This document shows positions 36,140 through 48,094 of a stretch of DNA of 64,000 bases, one piece after another (the stretch's first letter is position 1; each line of letters starts with the position of its first letter). The position numbers and the translations under genes are program-made. Under the pieces are notes generated by a model that saw only the letters and a program-made list of their open reading frames with translations, was not told where the DNA came from and did no database searches. The stretch spans positions 38,033,611 to 38,097,610 of the forward strand of contig CM060081.1 of NCBI GenBank assembly GCA_030533445.1, read 5' to 3'. Source of the stretch: Cyprinodon diabolis. Its lineage: Eukaryota > Chordata > Actinopteri > Cyprinodontiformes > Cyprinodontidae.

Positions 36140-36850
36140 ACTTATCACTTTCCAACAGGTCCTGGAGACGATACTTTTAAGAGCTCAAGAGGAACAAGAG
36201 GATGACGATGTATCTAAAAAGGAAGAAAGGTAGCAGTACAATCCAGAGAATAATGCATCTTTAAATGAAGATGGAGAGGAAAGTCCTCAAGCTGAGAGAG
36301 AAATACATTTTCATTAAATAACTCCATAATTGCTTGGTCTTCATCAAATTCAGTCTGTAACCAGGGAAGAACAGCAGCACAAAACATCATAAGAATAACT
36401 CCAGGGCCAACACGGCTCTTGGCTTTCCATGTCCAGGACGTTTCATCCACCTTTCTCCTGTTCATCACCAGTCACTGAAAAAAAATCATCCAGGAAAATA
36501 AAAAAATATGGAGGGTATAACCCTACCCAGATGTCAGGGAGAAACATCTAGATGTTTCTTGGGAATTTGGGAAAGGCATTGAGAGAATGAAGCATCTGCT
36601 AAGCACATAAGCCTCTCCAAACATTGTGCAAGCTGTTCAACAAAGCTGTATACTGTCCTGATCCACCTGAGGTTGCTGGGTCAGTTAAAAAGAAAAAGGT
36701 GCCAGTTTTTCACCTGGAAGAAGTTCTGAGTGCCAAAAGGTGTGTCATGCATACTGTAGGTAAGAAATACATCAGTGAAGCCCATTCTCACATGGACACT
36801 GTCCTGCATGAGTTGATGCTGAAAAATGTTAAGAAAATCAAACAAAACTT
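36140..36850. other. Unrecognised gene-like stretch
   Basis: The interval is richer in coding-like sequence than its surroundings. It includes an acceptor-like 'ctttccaacag' ending near 36161 followed by an open frame VLETILLRAQEEQEDDDVSK, and a perfect donor TAG|GTAAGAAA near 36759 ending an open frame (36624 onward) with CPDPPEVAGSVKKKKVPVF. An opposite-strand ORF covers 36214-36468. I recognise no family; it could be an old transposase relic or decayed gene pieces. Confidence 0.25.
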
Positions 36851-37955
36851 TGTTGTTTTATTGTGTTATGAAAAAAGTATTTTTATTACTCACTTCTTAA
36901 AAATATATTTAAAAATTGCACTACAAATTGTTCAGATTTATATAAATCAATAAATAAATAATAAACCTTTACTGTGCAAAAGAACACTGTTATAACAGTT
37001 GGTTTGTTGTAAAAGAAAAGTGTGATACTGCTCACCGGCAATCATCTTTTTGTATTGTGTAACAAAATAAAGACATGATAAAAAATTACTTCCATTGAGT
37101 TGAATTGATAAAGAACAAGATGTTTCATAATGCAAAAAAAAAAAAAAAATTGGGGATTTATAATTAATTTTAACAAATTGTATTTGTGCTTTGGTGAGAT
37201 TAGTCACCTTAAACAGAATGTTAAGATCCCACAAGGGTTAGAGTGGCCTCAAATGCTCCATATATAGGCATGTCACCTAACAGTACTTTTCTTACAAGCC
37301 TTGACTTCAATAACAGCCTTTTTGGTTCAGTCATGTGATTTAGCAAGAAGCAATTGGCTACTTCTGCTGATATGGAAAATATGATGCGTTGCTTAATTGT
37401 GAAGGGAGAGCAGAGGGATTTCCTTTTTATGGGACAGAAACTTCTGTAAGACCTGAAAGGTAACATTTAATTTTCCTTTGGAATTAATAAGTATTTTTGA
37501 ATTGAATTGTAGAGTATAGAATGTATGCAATTTACATTTCTGGGAATGATCCCTCCCACTCTATAGCTATTTATGTTAAATTTACATAGAGCAGCCAATG
37601 ATTTATTAATTAAGGCTTTTAAAAAAATGAACTTATTTGTTTTTATTCAGAGCTGGAAGCCAATGTTACTGAGGAAGTTTAGAAGATGCTTGTTGACTTG
37701 AGTGTTATAAAATTGCCTTAGATCAACTAGCCTGGTATCATAGATCTGGTAGTCCTTGATCTCCCAATCCAATCTACTATAGTCTTGGACTGGCTTTCAA
37801 CATGCATGCAGACAGCTTTAGGTTCACCTCGACTGTAGAAATTTAAGTGTGTAAGGCAAGTCTGCAAGAGCTCAAGATACCATGTGCAGATACATCCGGC
37901 TCCATTGTTGCAATAATGAAGAGATGCTCCATCTCCAGATAGGGGAGATGCTGTC
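36851..37955. other. No gene recognised
   Basis: AT-rich, with a poly-A run at about 37134-37149. The part from 37735 to 37955 precedes an L2 tail and may be diverged L2 3' UTR, but I could not align it. Confidence 0.4.
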
Positions 37956-37959
37956 GAGT

Positions 37960-38101
37960 CAGTGAGTCGATGCAAACAGCTGGTTTTCCTTAGATAGAAA
38001 ACTTTGAACCGATCTGCCTGTATGATCTGGTTGAATTGTCTCTGCAAAGTGCCTTGAGATGACATGTTGTGAATTGGTACTATATAAATAAACTTAATTG
38101 A
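37960..38101 (+). mobile_element. L2-type LINE 3' end
   Basis: 'cagctggttttccttagatag', 'gatctggttgaattg', 'gtgccttgagatgacatg' and 'actatataaataaac' then 'ttaattgaa' form the terminal 140 bp of the L2 3' UTR in plus orientation, the reverse of 63175-63320. It abuts a LINE RT fragment of another family on the opposite strand. Confidence 0.75.
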
Positions 38102-38103
38102 AA

Positions 38104-38290
38104 TAATTTTCTGAAGATGGATCTTTAAAAGGAATTATAGATGTCCTTCCCCTGGGAATCCTCTTCGCAGGACATGCCTGAAACACTTCCCGAGGGAGGC
38201 GTCCAGTGGGCATTTGAAACAGATGTCTGAGCCACCTACAGTAAGTTGACTCTTCTCGATGTGAAGAAGTGGCCATACAGTGAGTCTCTC
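38104..38290 (-). pseudogene. LINE ORF2 C-terminal fragment
   Basis: The minus strand reads RWLRHLFQMPTGRLPREVFQ then ACPAKRIPRGR. This is the conserved 'RWxGHLxRMPxxRLPxxVF' segment after the RT in several fish LINE families. The nucleotide sequence also resembles a common fish LINE 3' region. Only about 60 codons remain, and the right side stops near the L2 tail. The exact clade cannot be fixed from so little. Confidence 0.6.
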
Positions 38291-41200
38291 TCCGAGGGGT
38301 ACATTTCTCATTTTAGAAGATCCACATAATGCTGATCATGCCCTTTACTGCACCTGGCATCCACTTTCTATAAATAGGCCCAATATATATTATATTAAAG
38401 TAAATATAAGGTCATTCCTATCACTCATCACTTTGGGTTGTATAATAATTGTTCTAGAAGGCACTGAAACATAAATGGTTGTTCCTCCCTTTGGGGTTCT
38501 GAAATGCTTTGAATGGTCTTGGCAGCCATACAGAAAGTTTAAGTATTGACATAGAAATAAACCATAACCTCTGTCAAAATCAAAGGTCAGAATCCCAAAT
38601 GCTCTTGCCCAACAGGCATCCTGTCAGTAGATATCGCAAACAGCATTAACCCAGCTTGGTGGCACTCCTGTGGAAATCCCACTAGCAATTTTCACCATCT
38701 AAATGAACTGTCATTCTCATGTCATAGTTAACTAACTGATTCTGGGATGCTAATCTCCTTAGCAGATTTCCTAAAAGGACATTGAGATAAAACACATAAA
38801 AGAGGGGGGAGAAGAAATCTCGAGGAATAATTTATGACAAATTCACATTTAGGTCATGGGACCATCATTGTGGTTAATTTCTGAAGGTTTCAGACTTATG
38901 TCAGAAATATAATTCAGGATTCAGTGCTGTCTTTAACAGACATTTTGACATAATCTGCATTAGGCACTTATTTTAAGTGTACAAAACAGTGAATTTGTAG
39001 ATATTGAGGCCCAAATTGTTTTAGTATTCAAATGTCGTTCATGTTTAAAGCATAGTCTCATATACTCTGTCGCTTGCAACTAACTTCCTTAACTGTTTAA
39101 AATGAACCAATTACACAGTTGGATGACCAATGTGACTATGAAAGTGAGCAGAAAGACTGAGCCATTGAAATTGCTTTTCCAATATAAAATAATCTTAAAT
39201 CCAAATAGCGTTATGCAAATGATGAGGACTTTTAAGACAAAGAAAGCACAACTGATTGGCAAGCAGCTTTTCCACAGATAAAGCCACGTTTCCCTTGACC
39301 AAAAACTGAATATAGTAAATGTAAAATAGGAAATAAAGCTTATCTGAGAGAGAAAAATGCAGTCAGAAATCAAAACTTTAGCTATGTTTTTTTTTTTCTT
39401 TCCATTTCAGCTGTCAAAATCATTCAAGCCCTTTCTCAAGCTTATTTCCATCACCACATCTTGCTCAGGGCCCTATTCATCACAGTCCACATCTGTGCTG
39501 TATGTGATTGATGCATGTGTTTGATGGCAGCCAACTGCAAAATATTTACATCAAAAATGAGGATGTTCTTCACAGATCAGCTTTGCTTTTTCTACTGCCA
39601 GCATTTTGCATGCACAAGCAGTTCACCACCCAGCTTTTGTAGTACGCCTGCATAAGTTAGATCGGAAAAGCCTCTGTCTTTCTGAAGACTCTATAAATAA
39701 TGTAAACAACCCACCTTAATGTATCAACAACCATTTACTTCCTCTTCAAAAAATTATTTTCTTCTTTTTATGCTTCATTATAATTCATTAAGGAGCTGTA
39801 GCTTTTTGAATGAGGATCATCACATTTAAAAGAAAAGCTGATGTAAAAGATGCAAAAGGAACAGGTGTATAGCACCACATATCCTCTCATAAATATTTAT
39901 CTGCATATATTTAATTGATAATTAGATAGCTTAGAAAATTTATGTTTAAACCCAATCCACAATAGATTGGGCTTTTTCTTCTAAACGTTTAGCATCATTT
40001 AAGCTTGATATTCTTAAAATCTGTCTGCATATTTTGTTTGTTGTCAAACTGGCTGTTTCCCCTTTGAATTTTCTTCAAACCGCAGTCAATTCAAATTGTT
40101 TTTATTTTAGCTGCTTGTTTTGAGCTGCTCCAAAAATCCTTTTATCAAATTACATTGACACTTTGTCCAAGTTGCTTTTAGTGAATGATACAAGTGCTCT
40201 TCAATTAAATAATCCATTAAAGACATTTGATAAGTCCTCCCTTTCCCCAGGGGATGTCAAGAAACTCATTAAATTCCAAGTTAGAATAAAGTCCCCAGCA
40301 CTTACTGTCACATTAGCACTGCAACAGATCTAATGCAGTAAATCTGGGGAGTACGCAAAGCAGGCATTACAAGCTGTGTTAGGCAGCATAAATTAGTCTC
40401 TACAGTGGAAAGTGTAATACTGTGGATGCACACTTTGTGCAAGGTTTTGTACACTCACTCTCCCTGACCTTCTCCAACAGAGAGTCCTGGCTGAAACAAA
40501 TGATGAACATCTGTTCAGGGCAGGTGGGAAAGAGACACAAACTCATCAGGAACCCTGGATCTGTAGTTTACTTTCACCCAGGGCACAAAGCCCTTTCCAC
40601 AGGTGGTCTTCTTCTATGTAGGGAAAAACTCAACATAAAGATTTTTACCTTGTTTGGATGATTTTCTATTTACTCTTAGAATGTAGAGTGTAAAAATTCT
40701 TAAGCTTAACTGAAATAGGTTTGTTTCCCCTTTTGTAAATAGAATATACATTCTTCGTAACAATATGATGTGAATTTATGTTTTTTAAAGATGTTGCAAC
40801 CCTCAGCAAAACAGCATATTCAGATGGGAAATGGTTTAAAAATATCAGGCTTGTAACTTACAAATCAAAGCAGTTACATTCATGTATCACCATTCCAACA
40901 TAAGGCAATCCAATATACTTTACAGCAAAGAAAACTTAATAGAATATGACAAAAAAAAGAAGAAGAATAAAGAATAACAGAAAAAATGGTTTACTGCTTC
41001 ATTCGTCTTTTGTTTTAGTTTTTTTTTTGTTTAAAGTGGCAGTAAACACAGATATTTTAAATGAACCAACAGTTTCTTCTCTTGTTAAGTCTTTAGGCAG
41101 TTTCTCCCCTAGTTGGCAGCATAGAAAATAAATGCCGCTTCCCATTGCTCAGTGGGGTCCTTTGGAACACTTGATAAGCAGGTCTCTAAAGACCTGAGAG

Positions 41201-44200
41201 GTCTGGATCAGAGGTGTCCAAATGTTTTGCAATGACAAACAAAACGGCAGCGAGGAAAGTAGTCATTACTCATACAATGTGTTTGTTGTTGTTTTTCAAT
41301 TTAAAACGCAAAATTTTACTGAAAATATAAATTTAACATCCTTGTCACCGGTTTAAACTTTTGTTCTGGTAAAAAAAATTTAGCTTTTCACATACCAATA
41401 GCCATATGCCTACCAAACAAGCAGCCATGATTAAATAGTTAAGGTATTTGGACATGTATCATGAAGTTTATGGATGTACTGATAAATAGTTACAAATGAT
41501 AAGAAACTAGAGTAGCACAGACTTTTCAGTCTCAGACCTCTCAGTCCAAGTAGCAAATTTTGCCCCGTTTAGTGACTTCCTTTTATAACATAAACTTGCA
41601 CATGATCTGCAGCATTACAGAATTTAAATGAACTGTTTCTCGGCATGAGTTACACCTTTGGTAACTGTTTCCTTAAAATCCTAAGTTTATAAATGAGACA
41701 CGTTATGTGTCTGCAGCCTATGGTGTTTGTTCTGCAGATCGAGATTTGGAGCGAGGCATGGCTCACTTTTCGGTGTTTTTGTCTTCAGTGTAATACTTTT
41801 GGAGTTTTTTGAGTCCGATGCTGATGCTGTCAGTAGTCACTGCTGCCACTCTTTTGTTAATAGGGGAACTGCTTGTTCAGATAGAGACTGCTTGTTCCAC
41901 CAAATAATGTTTAAGAATCCTTTAAAAAATTCCTGCACTATGATGTGGATCATCACCAAAGCTTAATAGATAGTTTCTTGTGCTGAGATGCACCTTTGGT
42001 AAAAAAAAATAAATAAATAAATAAAATAACTTTTCAAGTTATTCTATAAACAGAAGGACAGACAGATATACAAACAAACACACACACACACACTTGACTG
42101 AAACATGACCTCCATGGCCGAGGTAACAACTTATCACAATAAAATACTGTACACTCCATAATATGTACTGTAATATATGATATTTATGCGTATACAATCT
42201 ATTAATTATGAATTTGGAATTATCTTTATGTTTTAACTATTTAAAATGTTCAAAGATTTGATATTTTGCTGCCTTATTATAAATGTTTTAAATAACTCTG
42301 GTCCTCAAACATTTGCAGTGCAGTCAAAAAATGCTTAACTAAATGCCACTGCTGCTAAGACATAAAGAATTTTCCCTCGAAATATTAATTTAAAAAGATT
42401 TATCCCGGCAATATTAGAGAATTAATCCATTGTGCTGTTTTAAACTGTTTATGTTTCTTAAGTACAAGCAGTTTTTTGTGACTTACCCGTAGCACAAATA
42501 TGCTAACCAAAGTAACAGAAAAGATTAATTTTGGTAGTTGTAATATCATGCACATAGAAATAGATATAGAAACGCTTAGAGTTAAATTATAAATAACTCA
42601 CAACTTTTGCAAAAAGGAGCAACGATAATGCTGCAGACCTATACTGCTTTACAAATGAAATATTTTTAAACACAAAATGCTATTATTTCCACAGAAAAGC
42701 AGTCTCTGCTGACTTTGCAAATCTTATTCCAAGGAAGAGATGGAGTTAATTCAGTTAAGCAGGTGGTTTAGAGCAGCCTTCCTGATCCCAACTCTTCTAC
42801 AGTGATGCATTTTAATGTTTGAAGAAGCAGAAATGTAAATGTGAATCTCACATGCATCATCACAAACACCTGCTTCCCAAGTAATTCTTGTTCTTGTATT
42901 CTGTGTTGTATTTATCGACTATTCAAAAGAGCCCAGGAGCTGGGACTTTCAGAAAAAAGATAACAAGGATTAGACATGTGTAATTACAAATGTATTGCTA
43001 GAGTGAGTAAGCATTATGTATTCATGAATGTGAAAATACTTCAACAATTAAGTAATTCTATCAGACCAGGGATGCTATTGTCAGTGGTTTATGAATTGCC
43101 TTTGACAAAAAACAAGGCTTGTGTGTTAGAAGCATTGCTGTTTTTATATAGGATCATTTTTTACCAGTTGTAAAAATAATTAAACTATTATTTGAATATA
43201 GTCATTTCATTATCAAATGTTGTCAGGTATTTGTTACCTGCCTGCATACTGTGTTAAGTTGACTAGCAGCCAGAAGTCAATTGCTGTACATTTTAAAGAC
43301 TTATGAAAATCTTATATAGAGGGACTAGCTATTTTGATATATTTTATAATATATTCATAGTCCTTAAACCTACTGATCCTCATGAAGTGTATCTGAAAAA
43401 ATTTATCCAAAAAGACAAAAATTCTTGAAGACACAACCTGTGCACAAGCAGCACAGCTTGCTGTACAAGTGAGAATATAATTAGCACACACATTAGTCAT
43501 TTTGCCAACAGACAGGACATCAATCTAATGAATCTAATTACACTTGACACTCACTGATAACAATCTTTTCTCTCAAGTGTTCTAAATGGTCTGGCTTTAC
43601 ATTGTAATAACAAATATTTGTCTCCTCCTCCCAAAGGATACTTTTCATAGAGGGATGAGCAGTTGTCTCTGTAGAATATACCTATTATGTGTTAAAAAAA
43701 GAGGACTTGTCATAGTAAATGAAGTTACCAAATTTAAATTTATCCATAAATCAAACAAGTCTTCACATTCTCAGCTCACCCAAGACCCACTGTATTTGAA
43801 CCTACCTCAATTTAACAAAATATGGCTCCCATCGACTGCAGGCTATGCATTTAAAGAGGATATTTAACAGGACTGCACAAGCATTTTTCTGTGTGGTGGT
43901 CAGTCCAATAGATCCTTGGTTATCAAATATTAATGTAAGTATACCAGTTTTCGGATTAACTCAATACTATCTGAGTGAAAATCTTTACTTTACTTATTAG
44001 TTGCATCAAACCTGTCGGTGTGTGTTTTTTTTCTGTTTTGTTTTGTTGGACAGTGGACATATGGCTTGTCTAATCCAAACACCTACTGTGGAAAAAAAAC
44101 AAAATTTTAACAAAAATGGGTAACTTCATGCATACAAAAGACAATGTAAGTTGTGCAGTCAAGATGTATTAAAGAAAACTCCTTTCTTTTTGAAAACATT

Positions 44201-44500
44201 AAAAACCATTTGTTTTATCCGTTCAATATCTGTGTCTACAAATACTTGAGCAATACATTGGAGGAAAATAAACAGTTGTGATCTAGTGAAAAAAACACAC
44301 ACACAAACAACAGAAAATAATGTGTTTATGAGAATAACTTTGTTGACAATTTAGCCAGACTTGGAAAGAACAGAAAAAAAAAAATCAAGGCAAAGTAATC
44401 AGAACAATCTCGGTGAATTGGAATATGCTTTCCGATAAGATTTTCAATTCAGATTAAATATATATTTTTTTTGGTCTAAAATCATTTTGTCTTTAAGATG
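38291..44500. other. No gene recognised; possible conserved non-coding DNA
   Basis: This 6.2-kb stretch has no recognisable transposon and no supported gene. Parts at about 39410-39640 and 39830-40400 are balanced in composition, contain many TAATTA/ATTA-type homeodomain-like sites and lack stop-free frames, as conserved non-coding elements do. There are simple repeats at about 42001-42025 (AAAT) and 42076-42092 (CA). Confidence 0.35.
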
Positions 44501-44511
44501 TGTTACTATTG

Positions 44512-45114
44512 TACGACTGAGTATTAGGGCCAGGCTAGGGATTTTTTATTTTATTTTTGAGAATCTTGTTGGAGTATTACGAGAATGAAGTCTTAACATT
44601 ACGAGAATAAAGTTGTAATATTATGAGAATAAAGTTGAGAAATAATGAGAATAAAGTCATCATACCACAACCCGATTCAGAAAGAAAGATTTGAGCTCCG
44701 ACAAGCATATGACAGCCGACTAGCAGCACCAAACAGTAACCTGAGTCCACTTTGACCTCCTGCCTAATATAATGCTGGTGTGGTAAACTATTTAATATTT
44801 CTTTATATGTGAAACCGATGCCAAAGTATACTTAGCATAATGCTCGACATTTATTATTTTAGGGAACAAAGTGCTTCTTGTCAGAGTTGTCATAAAACAC
44901 AACTTTATTCTTGTAATTTCAAAAATATATTTTCATAATATTACAACTTTATTCTCATAATTTTACAACTTTATTCTCTTAATTTTTTGCCTTTATTCTA
45001 GTAATTTTATGACTATTTGGTTGTGACGTTATTCTCGTCATTTTATGACTTTTTTCTCATAATATTACGGCTTTATCCTCAAAATCTCTAGCCTGGCCCT
45101 TATACTCTGTCGTA
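44512..45114. mobile_element. Foldback-type element with minisatellite arms
   Basis: The ends are inverted repeats: left TACGACTGAGTATTAGGGCC and right, complemented, TACGACAGAGTATAAGGGCC, continuing through CAGGCTAG(G/A)GATTTT. Both arms are built of about 22-bp units of the form ATTACGAGAATAAAGTTGTA on the left and their complements on the right (TTTTACAACTTTATTCTC). The flanks CTATTG at 44506-44511 and 45115-45120 are identical, and the match extends to 8 bp (TACTATTG) if two element bases are counted. The roughly 200-bp centre has no ORF. I know similar units in fish genomes but not their class. Confidence 0.75.
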
Positions 45115-45328
45115 CTATTGACTGAGTGAAAAAAAAAAATCTTAAAAAAAAAAGGGCTGAGGACATCTGGAAGTGTGTAATTAATCTATATAATGAATTA
45201 CCACATTAATTTAATTCCTGACATAACTAAACATTTTTAAAATATTCAGATTCATTGTGAGGTACTAGTACATATATTTCATCTTGTTTAGGAGAGGGGC
45301 TTTAGAAACAATTCCTGCCTGAAAACAC

Positions 45329-45880
45329 ATATATTGGGCGAAATAGGTATTGAACACGCCACCATTTTTCTCAGGAAAAATATTTAAAGATTTGCTATTG
45401 ACATGACATTTTCACCAGATGTTGGTAACAATCCACACATACAAAGAAATCAAATTATAGATGACCAGAAGTTCACTTAGGGGTAATAAATTGTAATGGC
45501 ACAGTTAAAAAAGTATTGAACACATGAAGAAAGGGAGGTGCAAAAAGACAAGGAAAGACGAGAAACCGACTGGAATCTCTTTGTAATATGAAAGCAGTCC
45601 TTCCCCTTGTCAGTGCAAATTAATATCAGCTTCAGTTCAGTCCCAAATGATGGCCTATAAAAAGGTGTCTCTGGTATCACACAAGAAACATCTCATGATG
45701 GGTGAAAGTAAAGAGCTTTCTAAAGACCTTTGCAAAGTTATTGTTGTACCTATTTTTTAACTTCTGAATGTTCCAATGATCACGGTTGGGGCCATAATCC
45801 GGAAGTGGAAAGAACATATTTGCACCATAAACTGACCATGACAAGGTGCTCCTAAGCAATGCTGTGTGAGCAAAAAAATG
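45329..45880 (+). mobile_element. 5' relic of a third Tc1-type element
   Basis: The sequence 'gaaataggtattgaacacg' at about 45340 and again 'aaaagtattgaacac' near 45509, followed by 'ggcctataaaaaggtgtctc', is the 5' part of a known vertebrate Tc1 family. The transposase start at 45695-45698 reads MMGESKELSKDLCKVIV and further on VGAIIRKWKEH in a shifted or interrupted frame. The rest of the transposase and the right end are missing. It differs in ends and protein from the elements at 1-5323 and 59657. Confidence 0.7.
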
Positions 45881-48090
45881 CATTTTACATACATTAAAAA
45901 AGCCTGTTGCAAGTGATCTAAAATATCGTTTAAGTAAAGGATAAGATGTGTAAACAGGTCAGATGACCATATTTAAATGAGAAAATTGTGATAATTCTTT
46001 ACAGTTTGAGAGCAGCAGTTAAAGAAATCTCAAATCATAAGCATTTGGGTTTGAAGTTATAATGATAATGATTCTAAACCAAATAATAATGATAACAATT
46101 ATGAATAATAAATATAAAATAGGGAGAAAAAAAGTAGGTGTAAAATGCAGACCTAGAAAAAAAGTCCTTTTCAGAGGGAAAATGACTTTCTAACAACCAC
46201 CTGGTGTAATTTGACAAAAGGATTGCCCTTTAACCCAATACTTTTACCACCTATACCACCTTCTCTTTAGTTTTTAACCATTTAGAAGTAAAATTGCTTT
46301 TATGCGCTAGGTTCCATTATCAGCAGCCAAAATATTGTTTTATGAAGTAGTAGTTTACATCATATTTAGCAAGAAAAGCTCAACCGCTTCAGTCCTCAGA
46401 ATATTTTCCCAAATATACTGGAAGACCATCAGTATGTTTTTGAAAATGTGATGTGGGCCTTTTTATATTTTTCAAAATGGTTGTGGGTTTGACCTTAAGT
46501 CTTGTTCTTACAATTAAATATTTAACACTGACCTTGGATAAGACAAATGAGGGTTGATATAATAGATATAATCTGTGTTTGTTTGTGGTTTTCTGGGTGA
46601 GTCATTAATATATATTTGGAAAGTCCATAATTGTTCAGTGTTGTCTCCACTTATGGATAATTAAGAAAGAATAGGTCATTTATTCTTGTATAAAAATAAA
46701 AAAAGGATTTTGTTTTAAAATACAAAAGGGCACTATATAAAACAATGAATCTTTAGTTATGAAATACAAGGCATGGGAAGAGTACCTGTAATACTGACGG
46801 ATGAAAGATTTATTTGTTTAAGTTTTTTATTTTTTATTTCAAGTTTATCATTCTCTAAAGTAGAAACGTGGTGTGGAGATCTTAAATATTTTGATATGAT
46901 AAAAAAGCTAACAAAAAAATCAATATGTAAGCATTGTAATACATTGATCTTTATTTTTCTCTTAGTGCATCACTGTGGGATATCCTCTTAGCACAAAATA
47001 TACGTTTGTGAAAAGAAAAAAGGATATGACATAAATGTGAATCAAATTAAAACTCAAGATGAATCAGTTAGAATGTATTGAGCTTAGGACTTTCAACTGG
47101 GTTTTAATACATATATATTTAAAAACAAATGGAGGGTTTACTTTCATTCCTGGTTGCATGGTGAGATATATTCCACGGTAATCTAAGGATATTAGTAATT
47201 TATGGGCAAAAGCTTATCCAGCAAGCCTTGCTTATTGGCTTTAAAGATATTCAGCATAGTGTGTAAACTGTCTGCAGTAATAAACTGCATGGAGCTTTAT
47301 TCCAAAGCTTACATGGATTTAAGAGTTGTATAGGAGCTACAAAAAAAAAAAGAACATCTAGTTGTCTTGCTAAGACATTAAGGCAGAATATATAATGTCT
47401 TTCTATGTTTAGAAGAAAAACACTTATTCTACTTATATAGTATCCAAGACATTTTATTTATTGTTCTGCTTTATAAAAGAGTTGGCTTTCTAACCAAGAA
47501 TAAATAAGAAATACAGTACACCAATTTTGCCCTAAAAATAAGACCCGTGATGAATTAAAATGGATTGAATAATACTTCAGGGCAAACTGTGCTGGAAGGC
47601 ATTACGTAAGGTTTTCAAGATTAGAAGCTGGAAAGGAACCTGTCATTGTGCTCAAATAAAACTGCCATCTTGTGCGTTCTAATATGTGGAGCAAGAAGAA
47701 AACCAGAGGGAGCGTTGGTCTATATGCCTTCACCTTGCTCTCTGTAATGCCTAATCAGCCACCCATTGAGACAACATCAGTTGAAAGAGTGGCTTTCACA
47801 GTGAAATGCAAAGATTTGGTCTGACTGTTTCAAAATTGCTGCTAACATTTATGACCCCAGCTCACCCACCCTCTAGTGACTTGGGCTGTCTTTAATGAGA
47901 CTTAGAAATTAAAGCATAAATTATTATTGGGGTAAATACAAGTGTTTATCTGTAAATACAAGCGATAATACAAAGGACAATCCTGAGCCTTCCCTTCAAG
48001 TGACTATTGAATAATGACAGCATCTTCAATCATAGTCTTTCCAAGATCCGTGACAAAATACACCTCTAGAGTAAATGTTTCCTGCATACA
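45881..48090. other. No gene recognised
   Basis: No supported gene. The stretch 47640-47940 is non-repetitive and could be conserved non-coding DNA. Confidence 0.4.
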
Positions 48091-48094
48091 GCTG

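Noticed and set aside
40420..40661. Possible exon after 'cttctccaacag' near 40482
   Set aside because: The acceptor and a following donor-like GTGGGA are plausible, but no frame gives a convincing peptide.
44580..45090. Regularly spaced repeats resembling a CRISPR array
   Set aside because: Units are contiguous, degenerate, inverted between arms and bounded by terminal inverted repeats with a TSD; the genome is vertebrate.
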